The notes: generated from the sequence alone by a model not told the origin. DNA of 64,000 nt from Strongylocentrotus purpuratus (GCF_000002235.5 NW_022145601.1:9939658-10003657), one strand, 5' to 3'; counted from the first letter of the stretch, positions 50,548 through 60,571 are shown. Made by a program: numbers and translations.

Positions 50548-53500
50548 TTCCTTCCTTCCTTCCTTCCCTCCCTCCCTCCCTCCCTCCCTCCCTCCCTCCC
50601 TCCCTCCCTCCCTCCCTCCCTCCCTCCCTCCCTCCCTCCCTCCCTCCCTCCCTCCCTCTCTATCTCTATCTATCTCTCTCTACTCTCTTTGAAACCCCCT
50701 TCATACCATCCGTATCCCAGTCCCTTTTCCTCAGTCGCACTGCCAAACCGACTTCAAGTCCAACCCATTTAGGATATCGTAATTTCTTAAAGTCTGTCTG
50801 GTCTCAGTCCCATCCTACTGGGGTATGGAAAAGCCTTAAAGGTAAAGATGAGTTCTGGTCATGCGATATCATTGTGAAAGAATCAATCAGTAAAGCTTGA
50901 TCATCTAGATGTATTGGTGTGTACTGCAAGGTTCTGGAGTCATCAAAATGATAAGAAATTTGGCCCAGTCTTAGAAAAGTAACAAGCACATTACACAGGA
51001 AGATGTATATGGGACTTCACAAACATGTGGCATAAAAATCGGGCCTCATTTTTAAACTGTTACTTGTCATATTTAGAACATGACGGCATTTGAAGAGCCA
51101 TGCTTTTCAGGGAACATTTTTTCTCTGATGTTCTTCCATACTTTCCATGCATTATAACAATGATAACGCTCACAAATTATTTTTCACCTTTTCCTAGAAC
51201 TCAACCTTCTCTTTAAGTAAAAATTTTAACTTACATCCAGCTTTGGGAAGAGTAATCCCAACGACTCAAAGAGGGGTAAGAGAACGAACCGGATGAATCC
51301 GGTCTGGGAGGTGTGCTTGGTGACCTTCTCTCGGTCCATGAAGGGGGCGACCGGTAACCCCTCCAACTTCTCCATGTCACTCTGAAGCAAAACAAAAATA
51401 ATAATAATTATAATATCAGATATTTATATAGCGCACATATCCATCATGCAACATGCTCAAGGTGCTCTGAATATCACCTGGCTCTGCTAGGCTTCCGGTT
51501 TCGGTGTTCACAGCGTTCAAGGAATTCCTTTCTACCGGTACCCATTCAACACCTGTGTGGAGAGTGGCAAATGTAAATTAATGTCTTGCCAAAGGATATT
51601 AGTGCCGTAGCGTGACTCGATGCGCAGACCCTGTGATCGACAGTCCGACGACTTATCCACTAGACCACTTCACATCTACAAAATAGGTCACTTTGATATC
51701 AATTTCATTTGAAATAGTTTCTTTACAATTCAAACACTGATATCAAACATATAAAATACATCCTGTATTTAACATCCAACAAACTTTCATCCAGTGCAGC
51801 GTTTCATAAAATCGTCACAAGTACACCTGTACAAGTTTGCAGACATCCCATTTGAACATGTACATTAAAATAAACATGCGATTTAATGACATGTTGACAA
51901 ACTTGTACTTTTTGCGTGAAACAATACCCAGGATTTGGACAATTTTCAAAATGGAACTTCAAGAGTGATATCTTGACTTGATTCATTTTACATGAAATGT
52001 CTTCCCCAAATATAAAACTTCGCAATAAATTAGACCTTTAGTAGTCTGTTGCAAGAAGCAAAATGTAACCATTCTTACTCAAAATACACTGTTCAATGCT
52101 CCCAATCTGGGGCAGCCACCCCCAGCATAGTAGGAGCTGATATTCAACAGAATATTAAAATTGGCAAGTTAATTCAAGATCATAAAAACAAAACAAGGAA
52201 AACCTACACAACTTGATTTATTTTCAATCCATTATTTGCTTAAATGATGCAGATAACAGTCAAGACATACACTCACCTGGTTGAAGAACTCTTGGAGCAA
52301 ACAGTCAATCCAGGGCTCAGCAACATCCATCGGCCTCGCCTCGTTTGAGATGTCCGCTACCTTGATGCAGATTTTGGTCAGCTAAAGGTCAAATGCCAAA
52401 GGTGAAAGGTTACACAGGAGGTTAAACCATTGACACCAGTATGTAAAATGTAGATTTATTCTACAAGAGCGAAATAAAATTTGCCTAAAAGGCTTAAATA
52501 GAACCTAAGAATTTGATCATGCATCAATGATCTAAGTCTACATAAACAAGTAGTAATACTTCAACCTGATGTGAAAAAACAAGAGCAAATCAATTTGAAG
52601 CAAATGTACTCAGTATATGTTTGATTAGGCTTTCACTATTTGTACCCTTTTCTTAAATATCGTTATTACAAATAAAATTCCATGTTATAACTAGGCCGCA
52701 TTGCTATAAACAGATATCCTCCATGGCTTTTCTACAAGAAATTGTTAAGCATTTATTAATTTTAACCTGTAGAATACAAAGGCCAAGAAACCTCTATTGT
52801 AAGTCTATGGAAATGAGTTTTTTTATCAAAATAAAAGTTTATCTGACAGGTGAACAAAAATGCAATTAAAACAATAAAATAATAGTGTATATAAATAACT
52901 TTAATATGAATTGCTAGTTGACCATTTCCCCCGTCCTAATAATAATTAATCAATATTGCTGTGATATGCAGTGTTGATATTGTGCAGTATGGCACTGGTC
53001 AGCGTATCGTTGCCTGGCAACCGTTTACACAGAGTCCACAATCAAATTCAATTAGGCGACGACAGCCATCTGCCTTTGAGATAGCACGAGGTTCCATTAA
53101 ACAAGTTGACCATTACAGGATCGTTCAGATGCGACACTGTAAACCGCCACAAAAAACCTCCCCTGGTTTGTTTACATGTACATGAATGGCAACTGCTCAC
53201 AAAAAGGTCCTGTGTACATTCACTGAGCTCTGTTTTATAAGATGTATAAATGTAACTTAAGGAAGTATGCTGAACATATCTCACTTTTCTCTATTCTAAT
53301 TTTCTTTCCTTCTCTCGATCACGGCGCATAGGGACATATTTGTGACATGCGCTATACGGCATAGGCATATCATTATTATTATTAAGATTATCACAATTAT
53401 AATTATCATGACAGCTTAGATCTTACTAGATCCTTGTACTTTTTATTGCCAAATTCCGAGGTTGGTAGAATACATTTGAAGGAGCAGAGATGTTGTTTTT

Positions 53501-56031
53501 CGTGCATGTTAAGAACCTTATACATATTCAAGTATGTCAATGTTAATTATGCGCATGAGCAGGGGGCTCGCTTATGAAGGGGTGATTTTCTGATTAAAAC
53601 CTACAAATGGTTGATCAAAGGAATTGTATTATTTTGTTTTGTATTAATACTGTTACTATGTTGTATTGTGAAGTGGAGAAAGATATAATTGTATAATTTG
53701 ATGTCACCTTTTTGTGACAGTGCATTATACAAGAACATATCATCAGCATGATCATCATTACAGATACTTACTAGATCTTTGTGCACTTTATTGCTGAAAT
53801 TAAGGTTGGTAGAATGTCTTTGAAGGAACAGAGACGTTGTTTTAATGTATTAAATGAGAGCGAATTATTGCTGAAAACATACATGTAGGTAGTGTTACGG
53901 TCACAAAGTACGAACGATAATTTCGTAGGAATCTTCGTTTTTCCATTGTCTGAAAATCGTTCGTACGACGTTCATAGCAGTTCGTAATGGCATTTGTGAC
54001 CGAGGCTTTAGAAAAATATCTTTGAAGGAATCGAGACGTTGTTTTAGTGTGTTTTTATGAGTACAGATTATCATGATTAACATTATAATGAATGCTGAGG
54101 GAACTTACTAGATCTTTGTGCACTTTATTGCTGAAATCAAAGGTTGATATGATGTCCTTGAAGCCATTGAGAATCTCGTTGTGCTTGGCCATGTCTGTTG
54201 CTAGGATACACCGAATGATGCCTTCCCGTACCTGCTTGAAGATCTCAGGACTCAGGTTCTTGAAGATGTTGCAGTGAGGCTAAGAGGAGGAAGAAACGAA
54301 CGAGAGAAGCGGGTAAAACATCTGACAATGACCACCGTTAGGAAGCGACAAATATGTGTCAAACTTATGCTGGTGGAAAGCAAATTTTCTACAATTTTAA
54401 CAATTTACAGACGTTGGGTACAGTTAAGAATGTTGTGGTGAGGCTAAGAGGAGGAAGGAACAAGAGAAACTGGTAAAAAATCTTAAAATAACCACCATTG
54501 GATGGGGGGGGGGGGGGTTGCTATTTAGTGGGCAACTGATATGTATCAATCTAACACTGGTGGAAAGCAAATTTTCCATAATTTCAAAAATGATGGTGAA
54601 TTCAAACTGAAAAAGAACTGCATTTACAGATCCTTAACTTTTCCAAAATCATGAAAGCCCTTTGTCAGAGAAGATTTCTTTACATTGGTCGTACTAAATG
54701 AGAACATCTTTGATACATGTAGGATCTTTAGAATATTACTACAATTGGGCTCCTTTTTAAAATCACCATCTTTTCTATCATTTCCCAAACTTATCTATAT
54801 TAATTCCATCTTCCCAATCCTTCTACCCAAACTCCCTTCCTATGTTAACCCTGCAAAATATCATTTTCTTTGCCATTCGTCTTTAAAGTTTGGCTCGGGG
54901 ACCCATTTCACAACGCCTTTTTTCAATGACAAATGACAAATATCAGTGACAAGTCTGTTGATAATCAATCAGAAGCAAGGATTTCAGTAGCTTATAACAA
55001 AAACTGTCATTTGTCACTGATGACAAATTTTGTGAAACACCTCACCTTCTCCAGAATCTTGAAAGCCACCGAGCAGTGATGGTTCTCTAGCGGTGAGATG
55101 TCGTTGTACCTCAGCGCCAGTTCAGTCCCAGCGTTCACCTGAACAGAAAAAAGGAAATTAAAATGTTACCTTCCTTCCAGGGCGGTCTTCATGTTGCCAA
55201 GGTTGATAATGTTTAAAATGACAGTGTTCATTACAATTTTAATAGAGATGAATGAGGATGTATAGTTTAGTTGCATCGTTAATCTAGATAACCGTTCGAG
55301 AGGAGTGGAAAGCACATGTACATGTGAACGTATTTGCAAACCACATGCTGCAGATTTGAAGATCTGGGGGGAGGTGTTTCACAAAGATCCTAAGTCGAAC
55401 ATAACTCTAAGTTGGAGTTAAAAAATATGGAGAGCCATTCGTAACCTTAAAATAAAATTTCAAAAGTGAAAATTCAAGTATTTTAGACTTTTTATAAATT
55501 CCACATCAAGAACATGAAATCTCCTTGATAATAGAAAATATGAATGATTTGAATCGACATTTTATGCCTTTTAAAATATTTGTATAGACACTAACGGCTT
55601 TCCATAATTGTTAAGTTCAACTTAAGATCTTTGTGAAACTGCCCCCTGGTATAGTATAAATCTGGGCCCCATTTCACAAAACTTGTCATCAGTGTCAAAT
55701 GACAGTTTTTTTTTAAAGCCAGTCAAATCCTTGCTTCTTATTGGTTACCAGCAGATTTGTCACTGATTTTTGTAATTTGTCATTGAAAAAAGGTTTTGTA
55801 GAATGGGGCCCTGGTCTAGTTCTAGACCAAAAGAGAAGCCGAGAACCAACTGGGAGGAGAACATAAAAGCCTGGCACTGCAAGAGCGCAGTAGAAAGCCA
55901 TATAACAAAGATGTTTTGAAAAAGTGTTGCAATCAACCTATGAGCTAGAAAAAGATACCAGGAAATATAAAGGCATTCCTGAACAATTAATTACCCAGTA
56001 TGGCCTTCAGTGATTGTTTTAATGTGTTATT

Positions 56032-56070
<39 letters not shown>

Positions 56071-59000
56071 GTCTGTATGGAGACTTAAAGGTATTACAAA
56101 GTTTTGGTATGGGGTCATGAATTTGGTTCAAATGAACATATTAGAAGCATATCCGATTTTACAATATTCAATGATCATTGTCGCAGTTGAGATAGAGTTT
56201 CAAGTGATGAAATATAACTCTTTATATTGTATAGCGCCCTCTCAAGACTGATATTACTTTAGCTCTAAAACAATCTTTTTTTTTTTTTTTACTACAATCG
56301 ACCGATTTGTTATTCCCCTTTGGAAATTGTATATCAGAACTGCATATTCGGAGATTTTCATGGTCGCAGCTTCCATTGAATGGCCTAAGGCGCTACTTTA
56401 AATATTTTAATTTGTTTAAATTCAATTTCTCGAAAACAGAAGTGTTTTAGGGGCTAAATTTTCTAGTGCTTATAATACATCCACAGGGGCATCCAAATAT
56501 ATCAACATTTTAAAGAAGTACTATCAATCCAATTTTCAAAATTCCCCAAAACTTTGCATTACCTTTAATCATGTAAACTTAATCATATTTCAAGGTAATT
56601 TATGGAATGCGATTCCACAACAGGATGTTGCCTTGGGTGACAACAGAATGCATTACCAATGCCCTTCAGGATCTATAACCTGCCTTACGGTGTTCTGACA
56701 TCAATATTAATGTATCACAACTACGATGTCGGGAGACCTTTTTTCGGAACAAATGTTCATGTTCTTTTTATACTTGTATCTTAATGTTTATGGTGGAGTG
56801 ATTAACTACATTTCAAGCAATTCTGTTCATAATTCTGTAGCAAAGGAGCAATTTGTTGTACCTGATGGAACTATGTAAACCCAAGCTTGTAAAAGTAATG
56901 CAACAGGTAATTGTTGAAAAAGAAAGTTGTCAATGCTCAAGTTTTTTTTTAGGCAATTTTGTTTTTTTAGTCTCATGGAAATTTTTGAGTTACCCGGTAT
57001 GCATTTTTATCATCACATTGATGGTATCCTTTCTGTCTACCCTTTGGAGACAGTTTCATTTTCATCAGGAAACAAATTAACATGGGCTTCTTTAATAGGT
57101 TTTTCAGACTTATATTTAAAACTTTGATTACTGAAATGATTCTTCCTAAACCATAAAATAGGAGCGACAAAGTTTCTGTAGGCAAAGGTTACACAAATAA
57201 AATGTAATTCATGCAAACTTGAAAAAAAATCTTCCTTTGATCTACTACCATAACCCATGAACACCCTGTTTTGAATTAATGGAAGAAGGACCTGGTGGGT
57301 GTTTCACAAAGATCCTTGGTTGAACTTATCTCTAAGTTGGAATTAACAATTATGGAAAGCCATTAGCTTCTAAGAATTTTGTTTGTACAAATTATTCTAA
57401 AAGGCATAGAATGTTGATTCAAATCATTCATATTTTCTATTATCGAGGAGATTTCATGTTCTTGATGTGGAATTTATAAAAAGTCTAAAATACTAGAATT
57501 TTCGCTTTTGAATATATTTTACTTTAAGGCTACAAATGGCTCTCCATCATTTTTAAGTCATACTTAAGGTTAAGTTTGATTTATGATCTTTGTGAAACAC
57601 CCCCAAACTCTTCTAACTAGACCACAACATGTTGAGTACTTATCATAGGCGGCAGTTGCAACTTCCAACACTGACACTTCAACGGTCAATGGTCTATTAA
57701 TTAAGTCATCAACACCAACCAACCAACTGTCATCATAAAAACAAGCGGCGATCTGATGCATTCAACACCATTCTGCATCACGAACCTTCCCCACATAACC
57801 TTTACAAAAAACCTATCAAGCTATTAGGCTAATGACTTTATCCATGCTCTGAAGATCAAGATAATCAATTTTTCATCAGCTTCCAACGTGCTGCTTTGAT
57901 CATCACGCCAAATTGGCACCTACCTCACCACGGTCCGCAAACCAACGGCATTGTTTTGCTCGAGGCTGTCTAATTCATGCAAACATAGATTTAATTTGAT
58001 GAAAATGATGCAAAATTAATCAATTTAATACAAACGTAATCCATTAGGGGATTGTACAGTCCCTTCTCACCCTGTCTCCCCAACAGAATTACTCAACATA
58101 ATTGCATGTGAGCTCATGCACTCTCTTCAATTATTGGTAATGCTTGCAGGCTGATGTTTTTTTATAAATGAAAAGAGTGGAACTTTCTGTCCTACTGGCA
58201 AGTCTTTTCTCTTGCTATTTTAAGTGTTCTGTACAGGCAAAAGATGATATTTAGAAAGAATTATACAGTACACTGTAAACAAACAAAAAATGATGCCTTT
58301 CTTCATTGTATCTATCTATCATATGAAAGGGGTGCACATTTTGATATGATGATGAATATATATACACCCAATTTCAAATATTCTCAAGAAAGTGTTATGT
58401 GGTTCTTTATCTCAAACAGGTTGGAATAACCAATATTCAGGATTAATTAAATGATTGGGAGAGACAGAAACTGGGGGAGTAAATAAAAGAGGAGAGATTG
58501 AGAGGGGGGAGGGTAAGGGGAACGGCCTGAACAAAGATTGACATGATAGACGTTGTTATACCCTGGTTGATCCAGAGAAAGATAGCCTGAGAAAAAGAAA
58601 CAGAGAGAGAGAAAGAGGAAGAATGATACAGAGAGAGAGACAGCGAGGGGCAAGGTTATATGTCCGGAGGGAATCTTACCTGGAAGGCCAGTTTTTAGCC
58701 CGGATGATCCAGGGAAAGGGAAAGAGAGACAGAGAAAGGAAAAGAAATACAGAGAAAAAGAGAGAGATATTGAGAAGGGATACATATCTGGATGAGGGCT
58801 TACCTGTTGGGCATTGTTTTGACCAGGATGATCCAGAGAAAGAGGCACAGAGACAGGGGCAGACAAAGAGAGAAAGACAGAGAGAGACAGACAGAGAAAG
58901 TGGAAAAGAGACAGGAGCAGACAAAGAGAGAGAGGGAAGGAGACAGAGATGGAGAAAGTGAAAAAGAGGGAGACTGAGAGAAGGGCAGGGGGTAAGGGCC

Positions 59001-59073
59001 TGGAGGGAGGTTTACATGATAGGCATTGTTGTACCCAGGACGATCCAGAGAAAAAGAATCAGACAGAGAAAAG

Positions 59074-59139
<66 letters not shown>

Positions 59140-60571
59140 AGGGAGAGGGAGAGGGAGGGGGAGGGGGAGAGGGAGAGGGAGGGGAAGAGGGGGAGAGGGA
59201 GAGGGAGAGGGAGAGGGAGGGGGAGGGCAAGGAGAGCAAAGGGGCAGGGGTACGTGTCTGGATGGGTGCTTACCTGGTAGGCATTGTTATAGCCAGGATG
59301 ATCCAGGTCATGACATATCGCTGAGGTGATCATCACCAAACATTCCTGATGGCCTATGAGCTTGGGAAGGTCTACCCTCCAGATGATGCCATACATCTAA
59401 TACAAACAAAAACACATAGTATCATTAATGTGGAGAAAAACAGTTTGAACTGGTTTGGGCTGGTTTAAACTAGATTTTCCTGAATAAACTAACTATTCAG
59501 GTGATATGACACATGTCTACAACAAACAAGAAATACACAATATAATTTAAATTAGCAGAGGATCAGTTTGAACTAGTTGAAAGCGATTTAATCTGGATTG
59601 TACTGGATAAATATGGATGGCAATACACATGTATATTAATTAGACAAGATTAATGGAATTCAACAGAATTTGACTGTTTTGAAATAATACTCCAGATGAT
59701 GCAATACATCAAAGCCACACAACTTTATAGAGAACTAGTTTGGACTGGTTTTGAAAGCTTACCATTTGTGAAACACAGAAGCAATGCTTGAAGTTGTGGA
59801 ATGGTACGTTGTTGTAATGCCTGAAGACCTCAAAGAGAAAGTTCTGAAGAATGGGCATCTGAAGAGAATAAACAGACACAAAGGTTAGACAATGGAAAAT
59901 GAAACATCTCAATCAATCATCATTCATTTTGATAGCAGCAGTCAAGATCTCAAAGGTGATATTTTTTGAGGGAACATTTTGACACCAACCTACTCTACAG
60001 AAGAACACTATGCAGGGTTCCGAACATTTCATGAGAGAAAATTTAATGATTTTTTTCTATGATGTTATTTAGAAATTCCAGGATCATCAAAGGAGGCATT
60101 TTATTCACAAAAGCCAATCATTCAGTAGATCAAAATGTTTGGACACAATCATATTTATAAGAGACTGACCTACTTACTTTCTGGCACAGTAAAACTCCCT
60201 GATATTCTGAACTTTTCCACATATAAACAAAAAAGTGACTCATTCTCCAGGTTTTTCCATGATTTTCAGAACAGTTGGAACCCTTATTATATTATACCTC
60301 TATCCAGAATACAATTTTGCCAAATTTCTTTAAAGATTTCATATCTAAAACTGAAAGTGTGAAGACAGGGAGAACAACATTTGGTAAGCTACACGTAGGT
60401 CCCCTGCAGAGGCAAGTCTGAAGCAGTACCTCAATGTTAAACTTTGCGATGAAGTCCAAGTCTATGTACATCTGTTGGAGTAAGAGCATCATCTCCGCAT
60501 CCTCCCACTGCCAGTTATCAAACGTGGGTTGCCTCAGGTACTCCCTGATATCGTCAGTCAGCTGCAAGTGC
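49868..60571 (-). CDS. PDE9A: Gene 2: PDE9A-type cGMP phosphodiesterase, 3' part (8 exons, catalytic domain)
   Basis: Exons in transcript order: 60571-60430, 59858-59763, 59396-59274, 55138-55046, 54279-54109, 52381-52277, 51381-51235 and 50188-49868. All are GT/AG, and every internal boundary is phase 0 except the first acceptor. They give 398 residues. Known: PDE9A is the high-affinity cGMP-specific class I phosphodiesterase, which hydrolyses cGMP to GMP using two metal ions held by His/Asp residues. Seen: [14 protein letters not shown] (proton-donor and metal His), [16 protein letters not shown] (HD motif), [32 protein letters not shown] (metal Asp) and [20 protein letters not shown] followed by GFI (invariant purine-binding Gln, clamp Phe). 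All catalytic residues I can check are present. Expected N-terminal exons are missing: the first exon opens mid-codon and needs an upstream exon ending in phase 2. Confidence 0.95.
50189..51234 (-). other. PDE9A last intron with compound CTTT/CCTT/CCCT tract
   Basis: The intron between the last two coding exons. Its middle is a pure pyrimidine tract on the + strand, so the transcript reads GGGA/GGAA/GAAA repeats. The remainder shows no recognisable element. Confidence 0.8.
50455..50660. repeat. (CTTT)n-(CCTT)n-(CCCT)n compound tract
   Basis: CT run, then about 16 CTTT, 5 CCTT and about 22 CCCT units in a graded series. The opposite strand, which is the PDE9A transcript sense, is pure purine with GGGA repeats. 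Confidence 0.97.
51235..51381 (-). CDS. PDE9A: PDE9A exon with invariant purine-binding Gln
   Basis: A 49-codon exon, acceptor TGCTTCAG, donor CTGGAT|GTAAGT. It reads [40 protein letters not shown] and LGLLFPKLD. SQxGFI holds the invariant glutamine and the phenylalanine that sandwich the guanine base. Confidence 0.96.
51407..51671 (-). mobile_element. Full-length tRNA-derived SINE in PDE9A intron
   Basis: Reverse strand opens GTGGTCTAGTGGATAAGTCG (A box) and B-box-like ATCGAGTC. The body has TATCCTTTGGCAAGACATTA and the tail GTGCGCTATATAAATATC with an ATT repeat. It lies in the same orientation as the host gene. Confidence 0.85.
52277..52381 (-). CDS. PDE9A: PDE9A exon with metal-binding DISNE motif
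   Basis: A 35-codon exon, acceptor CTTTAG, donor AACCAG|GTGAGT. It reads [20 protein letters not shown] and [15 protein letters not shown]. The Asp of ADISNE is the second-sphere metal ligand. The residues before it are VA here, where the vertebrate enzyme as I recall it has CC. Confidence 0.96.
53427..53500 (-). pseudogene. Intronic copy of PDE9A exon tail plus donor (copy 2)
   Basis: On the reverse strand it matches the end of the 171-bp exon: CTCCTTCAAATGTATTCTAC aligned to the exon's GGCTTCAAGGACATCAT region, then GGCAATAAAAAGTACAAGG and ATCTA|GTAAGAT. It is diverged and out of frame. Confidence 0.75.
53772..53846 (-). pseudogene. Intronic copy of PDE9A exon tail plus donor (copy 1)
   Basis: The last 31 bases before the donor (CAGCAATAAAGTGCACAAAG then ATCTA) are identical to the real exon end, and the donor GTAAGT is intact. 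An indel before CAGC breaks the frame. The upstream TTAATTTCAG looks like an acceptor by chance. Confidence 0.85.
53898..54002. mobile_element. Small MITE (~105 bp)
   Basis: Starts CGGTCACAAA and ends TTTGTGACCG. The inner parts (GTACGAACGAT and ATCGTTCGTAC) are also complementary. It sits beside the partial exon-tail copy at 54013-54046. Confidence 0.75.
54109..54279 (-). CDS. PDE9A: PDE9A exon (catalytic domain helices)
   Basis: A 57-codon exon, acceptor CTTAG, donor GATCTA|GTAAGT. It reads [40 protein letters not shown] and on to [15 protein letters not shown] matches the conserved (I/V)LATDMARH motif of the family. Tail-plus-donor copies lie in the downstream intron and a head-plus-acceptor copy in the upstream intron. 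Confidence 0.96.
54256..54600. repeat. ~175-bp duplication including exon head and acceptor
   Basis: GTGAGGCTAAGAGGAGGAAG occurs at the real exon start (54275) and at 54438. Both are followed by CTGGTGGAAAGCAAATTTTC (54370 and 54558). The unit therefore includes about 20 bases of exon, the acceptor and upstream intron. Confidence 0.88.
54897..55042. mobile_element. Family-E MITE (copy 1) abutting PDE9A donor
   Basis: Left end ACCCATTTCACAA and right end TTTGTGAAAC. Inner arms carry AATGACAAATGACA and TGTCATTTGTCACTGATGAC. It resembles 55664-55811 in opposite orientation. Its right end is within 3-4 bases of the exon 55046-55138 boundary. Confidence 0.8.
55046..55138 (-). CDS. PDE9A: PDE9A exon (NDxSPLENHH motif)
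   Basis: A 31-codon exon, acceptor CTGTTCAG, donor GAGAAG|GTGAGG. It reads [20 protein letters not shown] then [11 protein letters not shown]. The YNDxSPLENHH motif is diagnostic of class I phosphodiesterases and contributes to the metal site. A MITE-like inverted repeat begins immediately beyond the donor. Confidence 0.96.
55373..55646. mobile_element. Family-A MITE (copy 3)
   Basis: GGTGTTTCACAAAGATCCTA to GATCTTTGTGAAACTGCC. The interior is reversed relative to copies 1, 2 and 4 (ACATGAAATCTCCTTGATAA). Confidence 0.9.
55664..55811. mobile_element. Family-E MITE (copy 2)
   Basis: GGGCCCCATTTCACAAAAC at the left and GTTTTGTAGAATGGGGCCC at the right, with TGTCATCAGTG and AAATTTGTCATTG-like inner arms. 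Confidence 0.85.
56038..56070. repeat. (AT)n microsatellite
   Basis: About 16 AT units. Confidence 0.97.
57297..57604. mobile_element. Family-A MITE (copy 4)
   Basis: GGGTGTTTCACAAAGATCCT to GATCTTTGTGAAACACCCCC. The interior is in the same orientation as copies 1 and 2. Confidence 0.92.
58535..59060 (-). repeat. Array of four decayed copies of the PDE9A HD-exon tail
   Basis: On the reverse strand, exon-tail copies end at donor-equivalent positions 59016, 58804, 58680 and 58543 (the real one is 59274). Translations in the exon frame are [22 protein letters not shown], a frame-disrupted copy and [11 protein letters not shown], against the real [11 protein letters not shown]. Two keep CAG|GTAAG donors (58804, 58680). 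Purine-rich spacers of 90-220 bases separate them. Confidence 0.9.
59075..59225. repeat. (GA)n and (GGGAGA)n tract
   Basis: GA dinucleotide run then GGGAGA/GGGGGA units, forming the spacer between the true HD exon and its first tail copy. Confidence 0.95.
59274..59396 (-). CDS. PDE9A: PDE9A exon with HD motif
   Basis: A 41-codon exon, acceptor TGTATTAG, donor TACCAG|GTAAGC. It reads [20 protein letters not shown] and [21 protein letters not shown]. The HD pair binds both metals. Both ends of this exon are echoed in flanking intronic repeats: tail copies at 58543-59050 and a head copy at about 59689-59716. Confidence 0.96.
59400..59760. repeat. ~145-bp degenerate repeat including HD-exon head
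   Basis: CAGTTTGAACTGGTT, CAGTTTGAACTAGTTGAAAG and TAGTTTGGACTGGTTTTGAAAG recur near 59440, 59567 and 59735. CTCCAGATGATGCxATACATC occurs at the exon head (59378) and at 59690. Confidence 0.75.
59763..59858 (-). CDS. PDE9A: PDE9A exon with HNFxH metal/proton-donor motif
   Basis: A 32-codon exon, acceptor TCTTCAG, donor CAAATG|GTAAGC. It reads [20 protein letters not shown] and [12 protein letters not shown]. The two histidines of HNFKH correspond to the catalytic proton donor and a zinc ligand of class I phosphodiesterases. Confidence 0.95.
60430..60571 (-). CDS. PDE9A: PDE9A exon (start of catalytic domain)
   Basis: Acceptor TTTAGCAG, donor ATTGAG|GTACTG. It encodes [20 protein letters not shown] and continues [20 protein letters not shown] to KFNIE. 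This corresponds to the segment beginning the PDE9A catalytic fold (the conserved RKPTFDVW-like motif). The first base is the third position of a codon begun in an exon not seen here. Confidence 0.92.

Noticed and set aside
53772..53803. Functional micro-exon made from the exon-tail copy (acceptor TTAATTTCAG, donor GTAAGT)
   Set aside because: There is no transcript evidence, and the copy is frame-shifted relative to the exon. Recorded instead as a duplication.
58447..59396. 198-residue - strand frame reading from the HD exon into the intron
   Set aside because: Beyond the donor it is a CT-repeat translation. The spliced exon joins correctly to the next PDE9A exon.
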